Notes: a model not told the origin generated them from the sequence alone. A DNA stretch of 64,000 nt from Daucus carota subsp. sativus (GCF_001625215.2 NC_030385.2:2783135-2847134); one strand, 5' to 3'; shown: positions 38,969 to 51,322, numbered from the stretch's first letter. Translations and numbers: made by a program.

Positions 38969-39758
38969 GAACGATATGCCTCCATTCTTGATCGTATGCC
39001 GGTGGAGGTTACTCAAACGGGGGAGCGGGATGAGCCTTGGGATTGGTGGATGGAAGCAATGGAGGTTCCCCAAGGCGAGAGGCCAAAAAAGAACTATGTT
39101 GTGGGGTTCCCCAAAGCTCGAGCTAGTGATTTGATCCCAACACTAGCCACGCGCTATAGGGATTCCACCCGTGGCGGCGCCGGCTCATCCTCATCCGCTC
39201 CAACACAAAATCCGGTGGTTCCCGATTCCATCTTCCTCCCGATTGTCCGCAATGTGCTCAATGAAACCCGTGCCAATCCTCTGCAATTTGCTCGTCGCCT
39301 ATCGGATGAGGAGATAACAACCTTTGCACGCACAGCCCTCGAGGCGTCCGATCCAGCCGCTGACCCGGCTCGGAGGGCGGAATGGAATAACCTTCTTGGC
39401 GGCGAGGTTGTGCATATTGTAGGGACATTGCTCGAGGATGTCCTCCAAAAAATGGATGCTCGTGCTAAAATGGTAATACACTTATGACTTAATGCTTTGT
39501 TTTTTGTTTTTGGTTGATATGTAAAAATGAATGGATTTCTAATTGTTTGACATGTTTTTGTAGGCAACTGCGCAAGAGGGAGAGAAAGATTACACGGATG
39601 TGGACGAGGACACGGATGGAAACACGGATGATGAGGGTGAAGGCGAAGCCGGCGGTGAAGGTGGTGGGGAAGGCGGTGGTGAAGGCGGTGGTGAAGGCGG
39701 TGGTGAAGATGGTGGCGAAGGCGATGGTGAATCATCCGATGTTTCTTTGACCGATTAG
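38969..39758 (+). CDS. C-terminal CACTA ORF with Gly/Glu-rich tail (two exons)
   Basis: Exon 38969-39472 begins after a TGTAG acceptor (ERYASILDRMPVEVTQTGER) and joins 39564-39758 in frame. The tail is a run of GGGE repeats ending SSDVSLTD. An internal ATG at 38996 could be used if the upstream exon is lost. Such proteins accompany TNP2 in plant CACTA elements, so this is probably the remainder of the second element gene. The minus-strand His-rich ORF overlapping it is a shadow of the GGGE codons. Confidence 0.65.
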
Positions 39759-41100
39759 TGTAATTTATAATTTAATTTTAACGGATGGTATATATTAAGA
39801 CAATGGTTGGATTTGGATTGTGGTGAATGTTTGTGTTTTGAATTGTTTGAATGTTTGGATTTGTAATTAGAATGTTTGAATTTGTAATTATAATGTTTGG
39901 ATTTGGTTTATTTAGAATGCTTTCGTTTAATTTTGTTGTTGGTATTTCGTTTAATTTTGTTTATTTAGAATGGTTTCGTTTAATTTTGTTGTTTGGATTG
40001 TGGCTGGTATGGTTTTGGTATGGTTCTGGTTTGGATTGTGGTTGGAATGGATTGGAAACTGCAGATTCTGCTGCAATTTTTTTAAAAATGCACCCAGCAA
40101 AACCGACCGAATGGTACCAAAACCGACCGTTTTTTACCATATTGATGCCAGAAAACCGACCGCATTCAACTATAACCGACCGTGCTCATTACATAAAACC
40201 CAGAAAACCGACCGTCTTCATAAGAAGTCGGTCGGTTATGCGACGGTCGGTTATGTGAATCAGGATGGGCTACTGCCACAAACCCGACCGACTCATAACC
40301 GACCGCACATAACCGACCGTGGCAGAAGGTTGACTACGGTCGGTTTTGTGTCAAAGTCAACTCAGATAAAAAACACATAACCGACCACTCATGTCGGTCG
40401 GTTTTACTAGTCGCTTCTGACGTGGCGTGACACATGTTGCCACGTGGTGACAGGTGGCATCAAGTGGGGCCACTTTTCTGGGAACAAAAAGGCACATAAC
40501 CGACCACTTTCTTGGTCGGTTTTAAGGGTTAAACCCGACCAATTCACGTAACCGACCAGGGTTTAACCGACCAGCCATATCGGTCGGTTTTAGGCTTATA
40601 ACCGACCGATATTCTTCATAACCGACCGATTTTGTCGGTCGGTTATGTCCTGTTTTCCCGTAGTGATTATTAGAGAGGGTAAGCCAATCAAAACTCTTTA
40701 AATTTATAGGTTTTAGTGCTTAGCACATGTGCCCATGGGTACACACTAGAAAAACCATTGATATATACAAGTCAGGAATATGGAAGGATAATTAGTAAAC
40801 ATAATTAATATTTTTCATTGATAATAATCCTATAAATTACGGGGTTCACATTATAAATAAAATAATTTATTCGGAAGAAATTTTTTAGTACCAGTCGAGC
40901 TAACAACTTTCGTAATAAAGTGCTAACGGCAGAGATTATGATAACGTAACTATTATTATCAAAGAGTTTAGTACCAGTCGAGCATCTCCTCACTCTTCCA
41001 AATTGATCTTGAAGAAGTTTCAAAGAGCTAAATTTTTTCAATAAATTAGTCTTCACTCTTGATTAAGAATCTCCTCAAACCCTTAAGTGCACAAATTCGA

Positions 41101-42330
41101 GTTTGATTAGAAAAGATAGAAGTCTATCATATCATATGATTATGAATTGTAAAAATGATAAGAACTTATTAGAAACATTATTCTAAAATAAATCACAAGC
41201 ATATAAAGGATTACAAAAGCCAGAGGGAGATTCATACTCTTTTATGCATGCCTGCATTCTCAGGCACTCCATGTCTCGAAACTGCTGCTGACATTGTCTC
41301 CGGTTCTCTAAATCTCTCTCTTTAAGAACATATGAATCGAATGGTGCTTGTTTGACATATGAATAATGAGATATTAAAATAAAACCAATTTCTTACATTT
41401 TTGCCGTCCATCTAGATGTCGCTCTTGTAAGTAATTAAGTCAGAGAAGATGCAATTTAAATAGCAGCAAAACATAAACCGATTATGCTATAAAATAACTT
41501 TATTTAATCTTAATTGTCTGATCTACCTTTTATAAGGATCAGTACTGATACTCTTGAAGTGTAGCCCTCTTTACGAGATGAACTAAACAAAGAACGACAG
41601 TAGGAAACTAAATACTCGTCTGCATTATCAGTTGTATACTTCTCGACATTGCTGCAGACATAGTCTCCGGTCTCCTAATTACTCTCTCCAGTCACATTTG
41701 GATAACATGATGCTTGCTTTCGAGGCTTCTTCAAACTTTTTTTTTCCTACTGTATGGGCACTTACTTTGACACATGCATGCACAATGTTCCGATTTTCAA
41801 ATTGTTTGTACAAAAAGATTCTCTTTACAACTCAATAAAAGATCTGCGTATACTTTATCTTCTAATGTTCAACTTATTGACATTGATCAAACATTGTATG
41901 TGCACTAGTAAATAGTGGTCATGACCAAAAGCTCACTTAAAGGAAAAACAACACCAACACAAGCCAAAACATAAACACTATCACACATGTCAAAAAATAG
42001 GCAGGTTTGATACATGATCGAGGAATCAATTATCAAACGTCAAGAAGATATATATAGGTCAATCACCATTAAATTATGATTAGAATTTGACAGCAAGAAG
42101 TTCATTCTATGTAATAGATTGCTTCTAAAATTTGATTTGACTTCTTGAAAAATAATTTAACCCTTCATTCTAATTGGGACTCTTTTGACTTTTTCTTACT
42201 CAAATTGACTCAGTTTTGATCGGAATATTTGTATTTTCGGTAGATAAAATGTGATGAACAAAATTTGGGATAGGCTTTTAAGCTTTTGTTGAATATCAGT
42301 TTAATTATAATAAATTTATTTAACATCAAA
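41101..42330. other. non-coding part of array copy 1
   Basis: No gene was seen. This stretch aligns in blocks with 44830-45550 and 53050-53725, including CTTATTGACATTGATCAAAC and TTAACCCTTCATTCTAATTG. Confidence 0.6.
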
Positions 42331-43905
42331 CTAATCATTAACATGCTAATCAGTAATTCATTATTTATCTAGTTCTGAATACATCCTTAAAAGTTATAGT
42401 GAAGCTATTTTAAATTTTTCGTAGGAAAGTGTAGCTGGCCTGTTTAATCTAGTATACACAAAAGTTAGAGTGGGGTTGTATTAACACAAACATGATATAT
42501 ATAAATATTAACACATTAACAAGCTAATTCCTAAATTCATTATTGATATGGTTTTGAGCTTTTGCATCCTTAGAAGTAATTAGATGCTAATAATTTTTGG
42601 CCATTAATCTGTCACTAGGCAATAGGTCGAAATATTGTTATTCCAAATCACAAACTTCAGTTCAGCCAAAGCACAACCATCAAAAGAAAACTCTAAAGAA
42701 AAAACCCAAGATTGTAATTTAGACATGGGACAACATAGGACCAAACTACAACCCTACTCTTGTCATAATTTAGAATGATAAGAGGCCAAGCACTTCATGC
42801 AAATTTAACTTCCAGAAGTTGTTGAAATTTGGGATGAAGTACAAAGGTGAGTCAGACAATTAAAGACACTTAAAAACATGAACCGGTCTTTGAAAATAGT
42901 AATCAAAGTGCCTGACTTTGAGAACCTTTGCTAGAAGTTGAAACCTTGGAGTATCCTTTGCAGTAAAATAAGTAAACTTGAGAACTACCACCTCAAGACA
43001 TCCTCCAATCTCAAACTGTGGAGGCTCATAAAATTTGGGAAATAAGTGAGCGCATCAAATGTGTCCAAATCACCACCGGGGTAAATGTGATCTATGTTGC
43101 AAAGTTTGATGTTGAGGATTATAAGTGACCAATTGAAAGATCTCAGAATACAATAAAATAGTCTCATCTTCGATAAGTGATGAGTTCTTTACTCCAACTG
43201 TCCTCCACTCCATAGTCTCTCATCACCCAAATGGCAAGTTTAGAGTACGGTGTGTTATCACATATGAACAAGCAACTTTTAAGGACTTCCAATAAGCTCC
43301 TAAAAGCATGCCCACTACCTCAAGGAGCTGCCATTAGCTGATATATTTCTTTGTCCAAATCTAATGAAAATATAATTTTATCCTCAGAAGCTAATCAATG
43401 GAGGTTCCTACTAACATAGAAACCAATATCAAATCCACTTATATGAAAGAGGATATGCACTAGATCTCTCCACGTGGCTTTTCTAAGTGTGTAAACCTTG
43501 CTCTCTAGCTTATTTGTGCCTTGAGTTGATGGACAACGATAAGCTCTACTGATGAACACAAATATGATATAATATAATATTAACATGCTAATCAGTAATT
43601 CATTATTTATCTAGTTCTGAATACATCCTAAAAAGTTATCTTGAAGCTATTTTATATTTTTTCGTAGGGAAGTGTAGCCTGCCTGTTTAATCTAGTATAC
43701 ACAAAAGTTAGAGTGGGAGTGTATTAACACAAACATGATATATATAAATATTAACATATTAACAAGCTAATTGAGAAATTCATTATTGATATGGTGTTGA
43801 GCTTTTGCATCCTTAGAAGTTAGATGCTAATAATATTTTGCCATTAATCTGTCACTAGGCAATGGGTCGAAATATTGTTATTTCAAATCGTAAAATCTAA
43901 TAGCA
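42331..43905. repeat. ~325-bp direct repeats enclosing an F-box remnant
   Basis: Copies at 42331-42655 and 43581-43905 start TTAACATGCTAATCAGTAAT and end near GGTCGAAATATTGTTATT. They differ at a modest number of sites. A third, partial copy is at 50899-51115. The ends are not TG...CA and no target duplication was seen, so they are not obviously LTRs. Confidence 0.75.
42985..43570 (-). pseudogene. F-box protein pseudogene, C-terminal remnant (array copy 1)
   Basis: On the minus strand, fragments match the C-terminal half of the intact F-box genes at 46 and 54 kb. The segment DGD.KTYNAM.Y.PSFVSLRS is represented by GGDLDTFDALTYFPNFMSLHS, and the AIWVMKDYGV region is recognisable at about 43220. 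Frameshifts and stops separate the pieces, and the N-terminal F-box domain is absent. Confidence 0.75.
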
Positions 43906-44049
43906 AGACCTAATACAATTATGAATTATATTCAGAAATTACCATGCTCACGAGCTTGGAGGAGGAAGTTGAGGCGATATAAATTAGGGTTTTGATGAGA
44001 GTTGGAACTCGTAAATGCAAGCTGCGGATGGCATTGAGACTAGTATTTT

Positions 44050-44205
44050 GAGCGAAGTTATTACTCGGAAGCATAGGTGATGGAATTGTTTTTTACAGGG
44101 TTTATGTATTACCATGCATTACTCGGAAGCATAGGTGATTGAATTGTTTATTACCGGGTTTATGTATTACTCGGAAGCATAGGTGATGGAATTGTTTATG
44201 TAATT
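44050..44205. repeat. three ~50-bp tandem repeats
   Basis: ATTACTCGGAAGCATAGGTG, followed by AT.GAATTGTTT, occurs three times in copy 2 and three times at the start of copy 3 (51178-51320). Confidence 0.85.
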
Positions 44206-45555
44206 ATTATAAAATAGAAAGGTAAACAAAAAAATTAAACAAAAAATCCACTTCTCACTTCACCAGAAATTGTCCTAATCATGAACTAAATTTCAATAAA
44301 CAAAATGCTACATTATCCTCAATTTCTCACAATTAGCCAGACCCACCCACAACTAGATGCATACCCGACACAAAATTCCACCAAAGATTGGTCCAAACGT
44401 ACTAAAGGTTGGCATACATTGGTTATTTGATTGTTCATATAAATGCCCAAATACTCTTTAGCTAACCGTTGTGGGATGTTAAATATATGTTCATGTAAAA
44501 GATTCAGAAGCAAAGAGTATATGATTCTATGTGAGATGTTGTAAACCACTAGATGATGGGGGCACACATATTTTACATTTTAAATTTAACTTCTTTTAAT
44601 ATGATTTAGTTTGTAACTATTGGATAATCCTCATAAATAATACAACTACGAACTAAAAGGCGTTTGAGTGTAAAAATATTTCCTTTTTATACCTAAAAGA
44701 AATTCCGTATACAACTTTTCTAATTGATCTCGAACAAGTTTCAAAGAGATAATTTTTCCAATAAATTCGTCCTCACTCTTGATTAAGAATCTCCTCAAAT
44801 CCTCCCGTACACAAATTCGAGTTTGATTCGAGTTTGCTGCTTGACACAGTCTCCGGTCTCCTAATTACTTGCTAACATTCGGATAACATGGTGCTTGCTT
44901 TGGAGGCTTTTTCAAACTAATTTTGTCGCCGGTGTATGGGGCACTTTCATTCAGAAATGTATGCACAATGTTTATGAAGTAATTAGGATTATTTTGGTCT
45001 CCTCGTTGCACAAGCAGTCTCTAGTCTTCCTATCCTCAAGGCAAATAAATATTTGTTCCACCCATTTTTAAATTGTTTGTACAAAAGGAGTCTCTTTATA
45101 ACTCGATAAAAGATCTGCGTATATTTTATCTTGTCATTTTCAACTTATTGACATTGATCAAACATGGACATGACGAGAAGCTCACTTAAAAGTAAAATCA
45201 ACAGCCACACAAGCCAAAACAAAAACAGGCAGGTATAATACATGATAGAGGAATCAATTATAAGATATAGGTCAATCACCATTAAAACATGATTAGAATT
45301 TAACAACAACGAGTTCATTCTATGTAAAAGATTGCTTCTAAAATTTAATTTGACTTCTTGATAAAAAATTTAACCCTTCATTTTAATTAGGACTCTTTTG
45401 ACTTTTCCTCGCTCAAATTGACTCAGTTTTGATCGAAATAATTGTATTTAGGGTAAGAAAAAATTTGATGAATAAAATTTGAGATAGGCTCTTAAGCTTT
45501 TATTGAATGTCACTATGTCAGTTTATTTATAATAAATTATTTAACATCAAATTAA
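44206..45555. other. non-coding part of array copy 2
   Basis: No gene was seen. It aligns with 51752-53730 of copy 3, apart from about 640 bp (52130-52790) present only in copy 3. Confidence 0.6.
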
Positions 45556-46237
45556 TTATCATTATATAATAAAAATATCATAGTCTTCGATTTTGATTTC
45601 TAAACATTTCAAATCAGGATTCAAAACTAGTGAAATCACTAGCTCATGTAAGAGGTGGAAAAGTTTATATGGGTATATGGGTGAAATACCGTATTCATAT
45701 AACGGTTTACCATCAGTCTCTGCCATCCACCTCAAGTTTAGGAAACAAAATAAGAGTATCCTGATCCGGAATAAACGGAAGGGCGATTGAACTAGCGGAA
45801 ACTCTTGAAACGCAAATGGCTGTAATATATAAGCCCACAATTGAGCGCATTATGGGGAGCGGTGCCTCTTTATGGGGATTCAGCCCTTATAAATTTATAA
45901 ACACCTAAATTCATACCTCAAAAGTGTGAATATACTGCAACCTTAAACGGTAATCAACCGCCTGCAGATGCAGCATGTTGAGAACTTGCCGTCAATTGCT
46001 TGAACGTGAAAGCAACTAAACTGTAAAACTATAAAGTACATCAACCTTCTCGGCCACATTAAACCCTAGGAGCCTTAAAAAAGTATTAACATAGATATGG
46101 AAGTTTAATATATTAAGAAACAAATTAACATCCACAGGAATATATAAAATACAAATGGAACTCAAATGTGAGATAAAGATGAAACTTGAAAGTGGAGCAT
46201 ACAAACACTAAAACATTCAGTGAACCAAGTTGAAGGA

Positions 46238-47482
46238 CTAAAGCACTAAAACATTCTCCAGCATGAAAGTACTCCTGAGACTTACAAAACTTGGGACATA
46301 AACCATGGCATTATACGTCTTATAATCTCCGTCGGGGAAAGTGTGGTCTTGCGTAGTTGTCGTACCAGGATGATAAGTGAACAACTCATGCTCCTCGCAA
46401 TACATTAAAATAGTCCCATCTTTCAATACTTTCAGAGGGTAAACTTCCTCATCTAGCGTACCCCAATATAAGAAATCAGTATGAATGACGATTTCTTTAC
46501 TCCAACTTTCCGTCACACCATAATCTTTCATCACCCAAATGGCAAATTCAAGGTCTGGCGTGTTATCACATACACACAAGCAACCTCCTAGGATTCCTAA
46601 GTTCCTATAAGTTGTATAGCCAACAACTTGAGGAACAACAGGACCTGCAGTTAGTTGAAATGATTCTCTTTCAAGATCAAAAGTACACAACCTTTCGTCA
46701 TCCGCAGTCTCTTTTTGATGACTTGCTAACCAATGAAGGTTGCCACCAACACAGATACCATCACCATATCCACCAATATAGAAGGGAACATGTCCTAGAT
46801 TTTTCCACATGCGTGTTCCGAGCGTATAAACCTCGCATCCTAACTCATATGAGCCCTCACTTGCTGAAAAACTACCCTTATAAAAGCGGACAACCTTGTA
46901 TTGGTCGCTGGATTCGACATACCCAAAGCCATGATGTAATGTAGCATGCGATTTTCCAATGAACTTCTGATCTGGAATGAATATGCACTCTCGTGTAATT
47001 GGATTGCATATACAAATTGTTTTCTCGGACCCTAAACAAATTAACCCATTAATCGAACCACTCAACCACATAACACCGTCCTCGAGACCAAGTCTTGGCA
47101 TAAATCCCATCAAAGGGTACTCATGATGAATATCATGATGGTCAGCTTTGTCGTTAAGTTCCGCCATTTTAAGGATATCAACATATGGGTTGCTCAGTCC
47201 TTGGTGGATTATAATCCCTGCAGCGGATCTTGGTAGATGCAGATTAGCAAAATAAGGTTCTGCGAGTATTTTGCGCCATCTTTTGCATACACTTCGGCAA
47301 TTGATTATTGTCTTGATGGGAACTCTTGAGAAGACTTCAGCCAGAAGCTCTGATGGTAAATTCATAGTGGATGAGTCACTGCACACCTTCCGCAAAGTAG
47401 AATGCATCCTTTCTTTGGCAAACAAGATATACAATTTCTTCTTCAATCCCAAAAAAGTAACTGAATTATGCTGCAAATTCAC
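46238..47482 (-). CDS. F-box protein with F-box-associated interaction domain, copy A
   Basis: A single-exon minus-strand frame of 414 codons. The F-box is at about residues 40-85 (MNLPSELLAEVFSRVPIKTI, CRSVCKRWRKIL). It is followed by the kelch-like F-box-associated domain, with the diagnostic GLICL, ICNPITRE, GFGYVESSDQYKVVRF and CEVYTLGTRMWKNLGHVP segments. These proteins are taken to be SCF ubiquitin ligase substrate receptors; the target is unknown. Met1 gives the longest frame, but Met26 (47407) or Met40 (47365, right at the F-box) are credible starts. The paralogue at 54413-55657 differs by eight residues (98% identity), three of them (I, N, S against F, R, G) in or just before the F-box. 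No TATA box was identified with confidence. Confidence 0.9.
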   Translation of the reverse strand: MNLQHNSVTFLGLKKKLYILFAKERMHSTLRKVCSDSSTMNLPSELLAEVFSRVPIKTIINCRSVCKRWRKILAEPYFANLHLPRSAAGIIIHQGLSNPYVDILKMAELNDKADHHDIHHEYPLMGFMPRLGLEDGVMWLSGSINGLICLGSEKTICICNPITRECIFIPDQKFIGKSHATLHHGFGYVESSDQYKVVRFYKGSFSASEGSYELGCEVYTLGTRMWKNLGHVPFYIGGYGDGICVGGNLHWLASHQKETADDERLCTFDLERESFQLTAGPVVPQVVGYTTYRNLGILGGCLCVCDNTPDLEFAIWVMKDYGVTESWSKEIVIHTDFLYWGTLDEEVYPLKVLKDGTILMYCEEHELFTYHPGTTTTQDHTFPDGDYKTYNAMVYVPSFVSLRSTFMLENVLVL

Positions 47483-49980
47483 CTATATATTAGTGAACAT
47501 AATTCAAATTTTCACTTATCCCTATTATTATCTAATAAATCACGCCTAATCACAAAACTAATAGAGTGATAATATTCTCATAATATAATCTCGACATCAA
47601 TTTGCATCTTGCCCCAAAGATTACTGATGTGGGCTCTACACATCCACACCTCGATCCCAATACCCAAAAATACGATTTTGAGTGAGGGGTATTGACAAAA
47701 CCATGATAAAAATATTTTAACACACCAAGACAGTAAATCATTATTCAATAATCACTTACTTCAAAAACAACCACAGTACCATATGTTATACATCGAAGTA
47801 AAAGAAGTATACAATTCAGAAATTATACCTCAAAAAAAGAAATTTCTTCGAGCTAAGCCTGTTTTTTTAATTTTTTGTCATCCACTATAGTAGTCACCAG
47901 CACTCTACTAAAATGATGCAGACTACAAACTATTGCATAGAAGAAACATAAACCAACACCGGCAAGATTTAAATAATAGATAAATCCACCAAATAATCAC
48001 AATGCACAACTTTCTCTATGCCCTTTTCCTCTTGCCTATCGTGGCCTATATCACATACAACTCTGACCTCAAGGTAGAATACAAATCATGGATGCGAGTA
48101 TAATTTCCTAAATTTCTTGCTCTGTGTTCAAATCAAATTGACATGCTAGTTATTATGAAAAGATAATAACATTAGGCAAATATCCTATAGAAATTATGAT
48201 TATTCATTATTAGTTTATTGGGTTCACAGAATACACCAAATAAATCTCCATCTTCTATGTAAAGGAAGTACTATTAGAATATCTTATATACATCACATAT
48301 AATCCCTAAAGATTAAGCTCTCTAGGAAAGTTCCTGACCCAGCTCTTCCAACTAATAATTATGAAGTTGGATATTTAATCATATTCTGCATAATAATTAA
48401 ATCATGGCATCCATATATAGTCACACTAGTCTCACTTTAAATAAATTATTTTCCCTTACAATTCTGGTTAAAGATGTATCTTCTCAAGATCCTCAATGCA
48501 CAAAATCGAGTTAATTGGTTAAAAAGATGTAAGTGTATAAATCATATGATTTGCTGAAATGCTAAAGAAGATGAAAGTGATCTATATATCATATGATTTG
48601 TTAAAATGCTAAACACATATTGCTAACATTATTGTATAACAAATCACAAGTAAAGAAAAGAGTTACAAAGAGAGATGTATGTCATTACTTTTATGAATTC
48701 CTTGTTATGTCATCAATACTATAACAATTTCATATAATTATAGATTTTTGAGTTCTCATCTTCCCCAATTTTTATGCAAATTGGTGAGCTATTAGCATTT
48801 CTAACAATATTGATTTTCTTTTTTTTTCCCCACCCTAAATGGAGGACATGACGATGATTATATAATTTGCCGATTAAATCATAAGATTAAGTATATGATG
48901 GAACTTTTAGCAAAATACAAAAGACAAATTCACCATTTGTTAATTATCTTTTTTAAATAAATCATCACAAAAACCTCTACAAATTTTGTTTATTTATCTT
49001 TTTTAAGTAAAGGAGCACCAAAACCTATACAGATTCGGCTAGAAAACAAGTTTAATCATCTTGATTTTTTGTTCTACATCTTATAAGGATAAATGCACAT
49101 ACGGTTGAATCAGATGTTGTCTTTAGGAGATGAATTAAATGACAAAGAGTTAAATCATAAGTTATCTTTAGAAGATGAACTAAATGACAAAGAGGGTAAG
49201 AAATTAAATACTCACCTCATTAACATTTGAAAATGGTGCTTGCTATCGAGGGTTTCTTCCAAACTGCATTTTCCTCCTTTGTATGGCCGCTTTTGTTTGG
49301 AACTGCACAAGATTTATAAAGAATTAGGGTTTGAGGCGTACTACTGTGAGAAATGTGTTTATAAAGAAGATGTATTAGGCTTGTTATGATGATTGTATGT
49401 CCTCCATTTTATTTTATATTTATAATAAATATGAAAAATAAAATTTCCTACTTCACTTTTTTTTTGTTAAATCAAATAAAATCGCTGATTATAAAGTATT
49501 TTAAATAATTAAATTTATAAATTTACATAATACTATATATGTATTTAAGATATCATATTTTTTTATTTCACATATTTAAATAATTTATTTATATCATTAT
49601 CTAATTAAATTTAAAATGTTAATTTACCTATATATAATATTTTACTTAATAAAATACATGATCAGTAAACTATAATATATTTTCAAAATATGTATTAGAT
49701 AAAAAAATGTATAGTGTATATAATATATCTTAAAATAAAAATAATAACAATTTTAAAGAGTGAGTATTAACTTAAAAATATATGTATGTAGTTATGTAGG
49801 CAATAGCCCTGTGAAACTTTTGGCGACATGGGTTGTATAACTACAAATTATAGACTAATGCTTATCATTATGAAAATACAATTTCCAACTAATAACACCA
49901 TAACAATCAAACATAAGGATGACGAGAGATAAGTCTTGAGCTATGTGAACATCATGGCCTATTAAAAAAAAATCATTAAA
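47483..49980. other. non-coding part of array copy 2 downstream of the F-box start
   Basis: No gene was recognised. Aligns with 55658-58775 of copy 3. The largest indel is about 445 bp at 56012-56455, present only in copy 3. Confidence 0.6.
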
Positions 49981-50355
49981 GTATGAATGGGACATAAACA
50001 AGAACTTCAGTTCAACCAAAGCACAACCATCAAAAGAAAACTCTAAAGAAAAACCCAATATTGTAATTTAGACATGGGACAACATAGGACCAAATTAAAA
50101 CCATATAAATGGAAAACTACTCTTGTCATAATTTAGAATGATAAAAGGCCAAGCACTTAATGCAAATTTAACTTCCAGAATTTGTTGAAATTTGGGATGA
50201 AGTACAAAGGTGAGTCAGACAATTAAAGACGCTTAACATGAGCCAACAGTCTTTGAAAATAGTAATCAAAGTGCCTGACTTTGAAAACCTTTGCTACAAG
50301 TTGAAACCTTGGAGTATCCTTTTCAGTAAAATAAGTAAACTTGAGAACTACCACC

Positions 50356-50880
50356 TCAAGAGACATCCTCCAATATGAAACTGTGGAGGCTCATAAAATT
50401 TGGGACATAAGTGAGGGCATCAAATGTGTCCAAGTCACCATCGGGGTAAATGTGATCTATGTTGCAAAGTTTGATGTTGAGGATGATAAGTGAACAATTG
50501 AAAGATCTCAGAAAACGTACAATAAAATAGTCCCATCTTTGATAAGTGATGAGCTCTTTACTCCAACTGTCTTCCACTCCATAGTCTCTCATCAGCCAAA
50601 TGGCAAGTTTAGACTACGGTGTGTTATCACATATGCACAAGCAACTTTTAAGGACTTCGAATAAGCTCCTAATAAAAGCATGCCCACTACCTCAAGGAGC
50701 TGCTATTAGCTGATATATTTCTTTGTCCAAATCTAAAGAAAATATAATTTTATCCACATAAGCTAACCAATGGAGGTTCCTACTAACATAGAAACCAATA
50801 TCAAATCCACTTATATTAAAGGGGATATGCACTAGATCTCTCCATGTGGCTGTTCCAAGTGTGTAAATCCACTTATATCA
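50356..50880 (-). pseudogene. F-box protein pseudogene, C-terminal remnant (array copy 2)
   Basis: The minus-strand piece MRDYGVEDSWSKELI corresponds to MKDYGVTESWSKEIV of the intact genes. DGDLDTFDALTYVPNFMSLH corresponds to their last 30 residues. A frameshift around the RFLRSFNCSLIIL stretch and loss of the F-box make it non-functional. It is closely similar to the remnant at 42985-43570, so both descend from one already broken copy. Confidence 0.78.
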
Positions 50881-51322
50881 AATCCACTTATATTAAAGTG
50901 TTTAATCTAGTATACAAAAAAGTTAGAGTGAGGGTGTATTAACACAAACATGATATATATAAATATTAACACATTTACAAGCTAATTCAGAAATTCATTA
51001 TTGATATGGTGTTGAGCTTTTGCATCCTTAGAAGTTAGATGCTAATAATTTTTGGCCATTAATCTGTCACCACGCAATGAGTCGAAATATTGTTATTTCA
51101 AATCGTAAAATCTAATAGCAAGATCTAATACAATTATGAATTATATTCACAAATTATGACTAGTATTTTGAGCGAAGTTATTACTCGGAAGCATAGGTGA
51201 TGGAATTGTTTATTACAGGGTTTATGTATTACCATGCATTACTCGGAAGCATAGGTGATTGAATTGTTTCTTACAGGATTATGTATTACTCGGAAGCATA
51301 GGTGATGGAATTGTTGATGTAA

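Larger units (their letters stand above)
36798..40665 (+). mobile_element. CACTA (En/Spm) transposon, internally deleted
   Basis: The termini CACTACAAGAAAACAGG and CCTGTTTTCCCGTAGTG are flanked by the 3-bp direct repeat ATT (36795-36797, 40666-40668). Dozens of subterminal AACCGACCG motifs stand in both orientations at 36820-37140 and 40095-40650; these are expected transposase-binding repeats. At 3.87 kb it is shorter than autonomous plant CACTA elements because the transposase gene lacks its middle and C-terminal parts. Confidence 0.95.
36701..40757. mobile_element. Mutator-like inverted-repeat element hosting a CACTA transposon
   Basis: The left end reads GGGTTTGTCTACTGTGTGCC, then CATGGGTACATG and CTAAGCACAAAA. 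The right end is its near complement (TTTTAGTGCTTAGCACATGT, then GCCCATGGGTACACACTAGA). The inverted repeats are about 45 bp. A perfect 9-bp direct repeat TTGATATAT flanks the element (36692-36700, 40758-40766), the Mutator target length. Without the CACTA insertion it is only about 190 bp, a MITE-sized MULE derivative. Confidence 0.85.
36571..44039. repeat. tandem array, copy 1 (partial, interrupted)
   Basis: 36571-36700 plus 40758-41100 align with 52306-53050 of copy 3. 41640-42330 aligns with 44880-45550 and 53080-53725. 42656-43570 aligns with 49990-50880. The intact F-box gene present in copies 2 and 3 is missing; that place is taken by a direct repeat at 42331. The nested Mutator-like/CACTA insertion adds about 4 kb. 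Confidence 0.8.
44040..51159. repeat. tandem array, copy 2
   Basis: The copy begins TAGTATTTTGAGCGAAGTTA. In order it holds a short triple repeat, non-coding DNA, the intact F-box gene (46238-47482), about 2.5 kb of non-coding DNA, an F-box remnant (50356-50880) and a partial copy of the 325-bp repeat. Copy 3 starts with the same sequence at about 51163. Confidence 0.85.

Noticed and set aside
39154-39735. His-rich minus-strand ORF (HHRLHHRLHH)
   Set aside because: Antisense shadow of the GGGE codon repeats in the CACTA ORF.
37280-40650. CRISPR-like spaced repeats (AACCGACCG)
   Set aside because: Short, irregularly spaced, in both orientations and bounded by CACTA termini; this is eukaryotic DNA.
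42331-43905. LTR-retrotransposon interpretation of the 325-bp direct repeats
   Set aside because: No TG...CA ends, primer-binding site, polypurine tract or target duplication.
45562-45840. 92-codon minus ORF repeated at 53737-54024
   Set aside because: The two copies share the duplicated DNA but differ in length and start. No recognisable domain, so not called as a gene.
46612-46944. Plus-strand 110-codon ORF antisense to the F-box gene, also at 54787-55119
   Set aside because: Preserved only because the F-box gene copies are nearly identical; no domain or promoter was seen.
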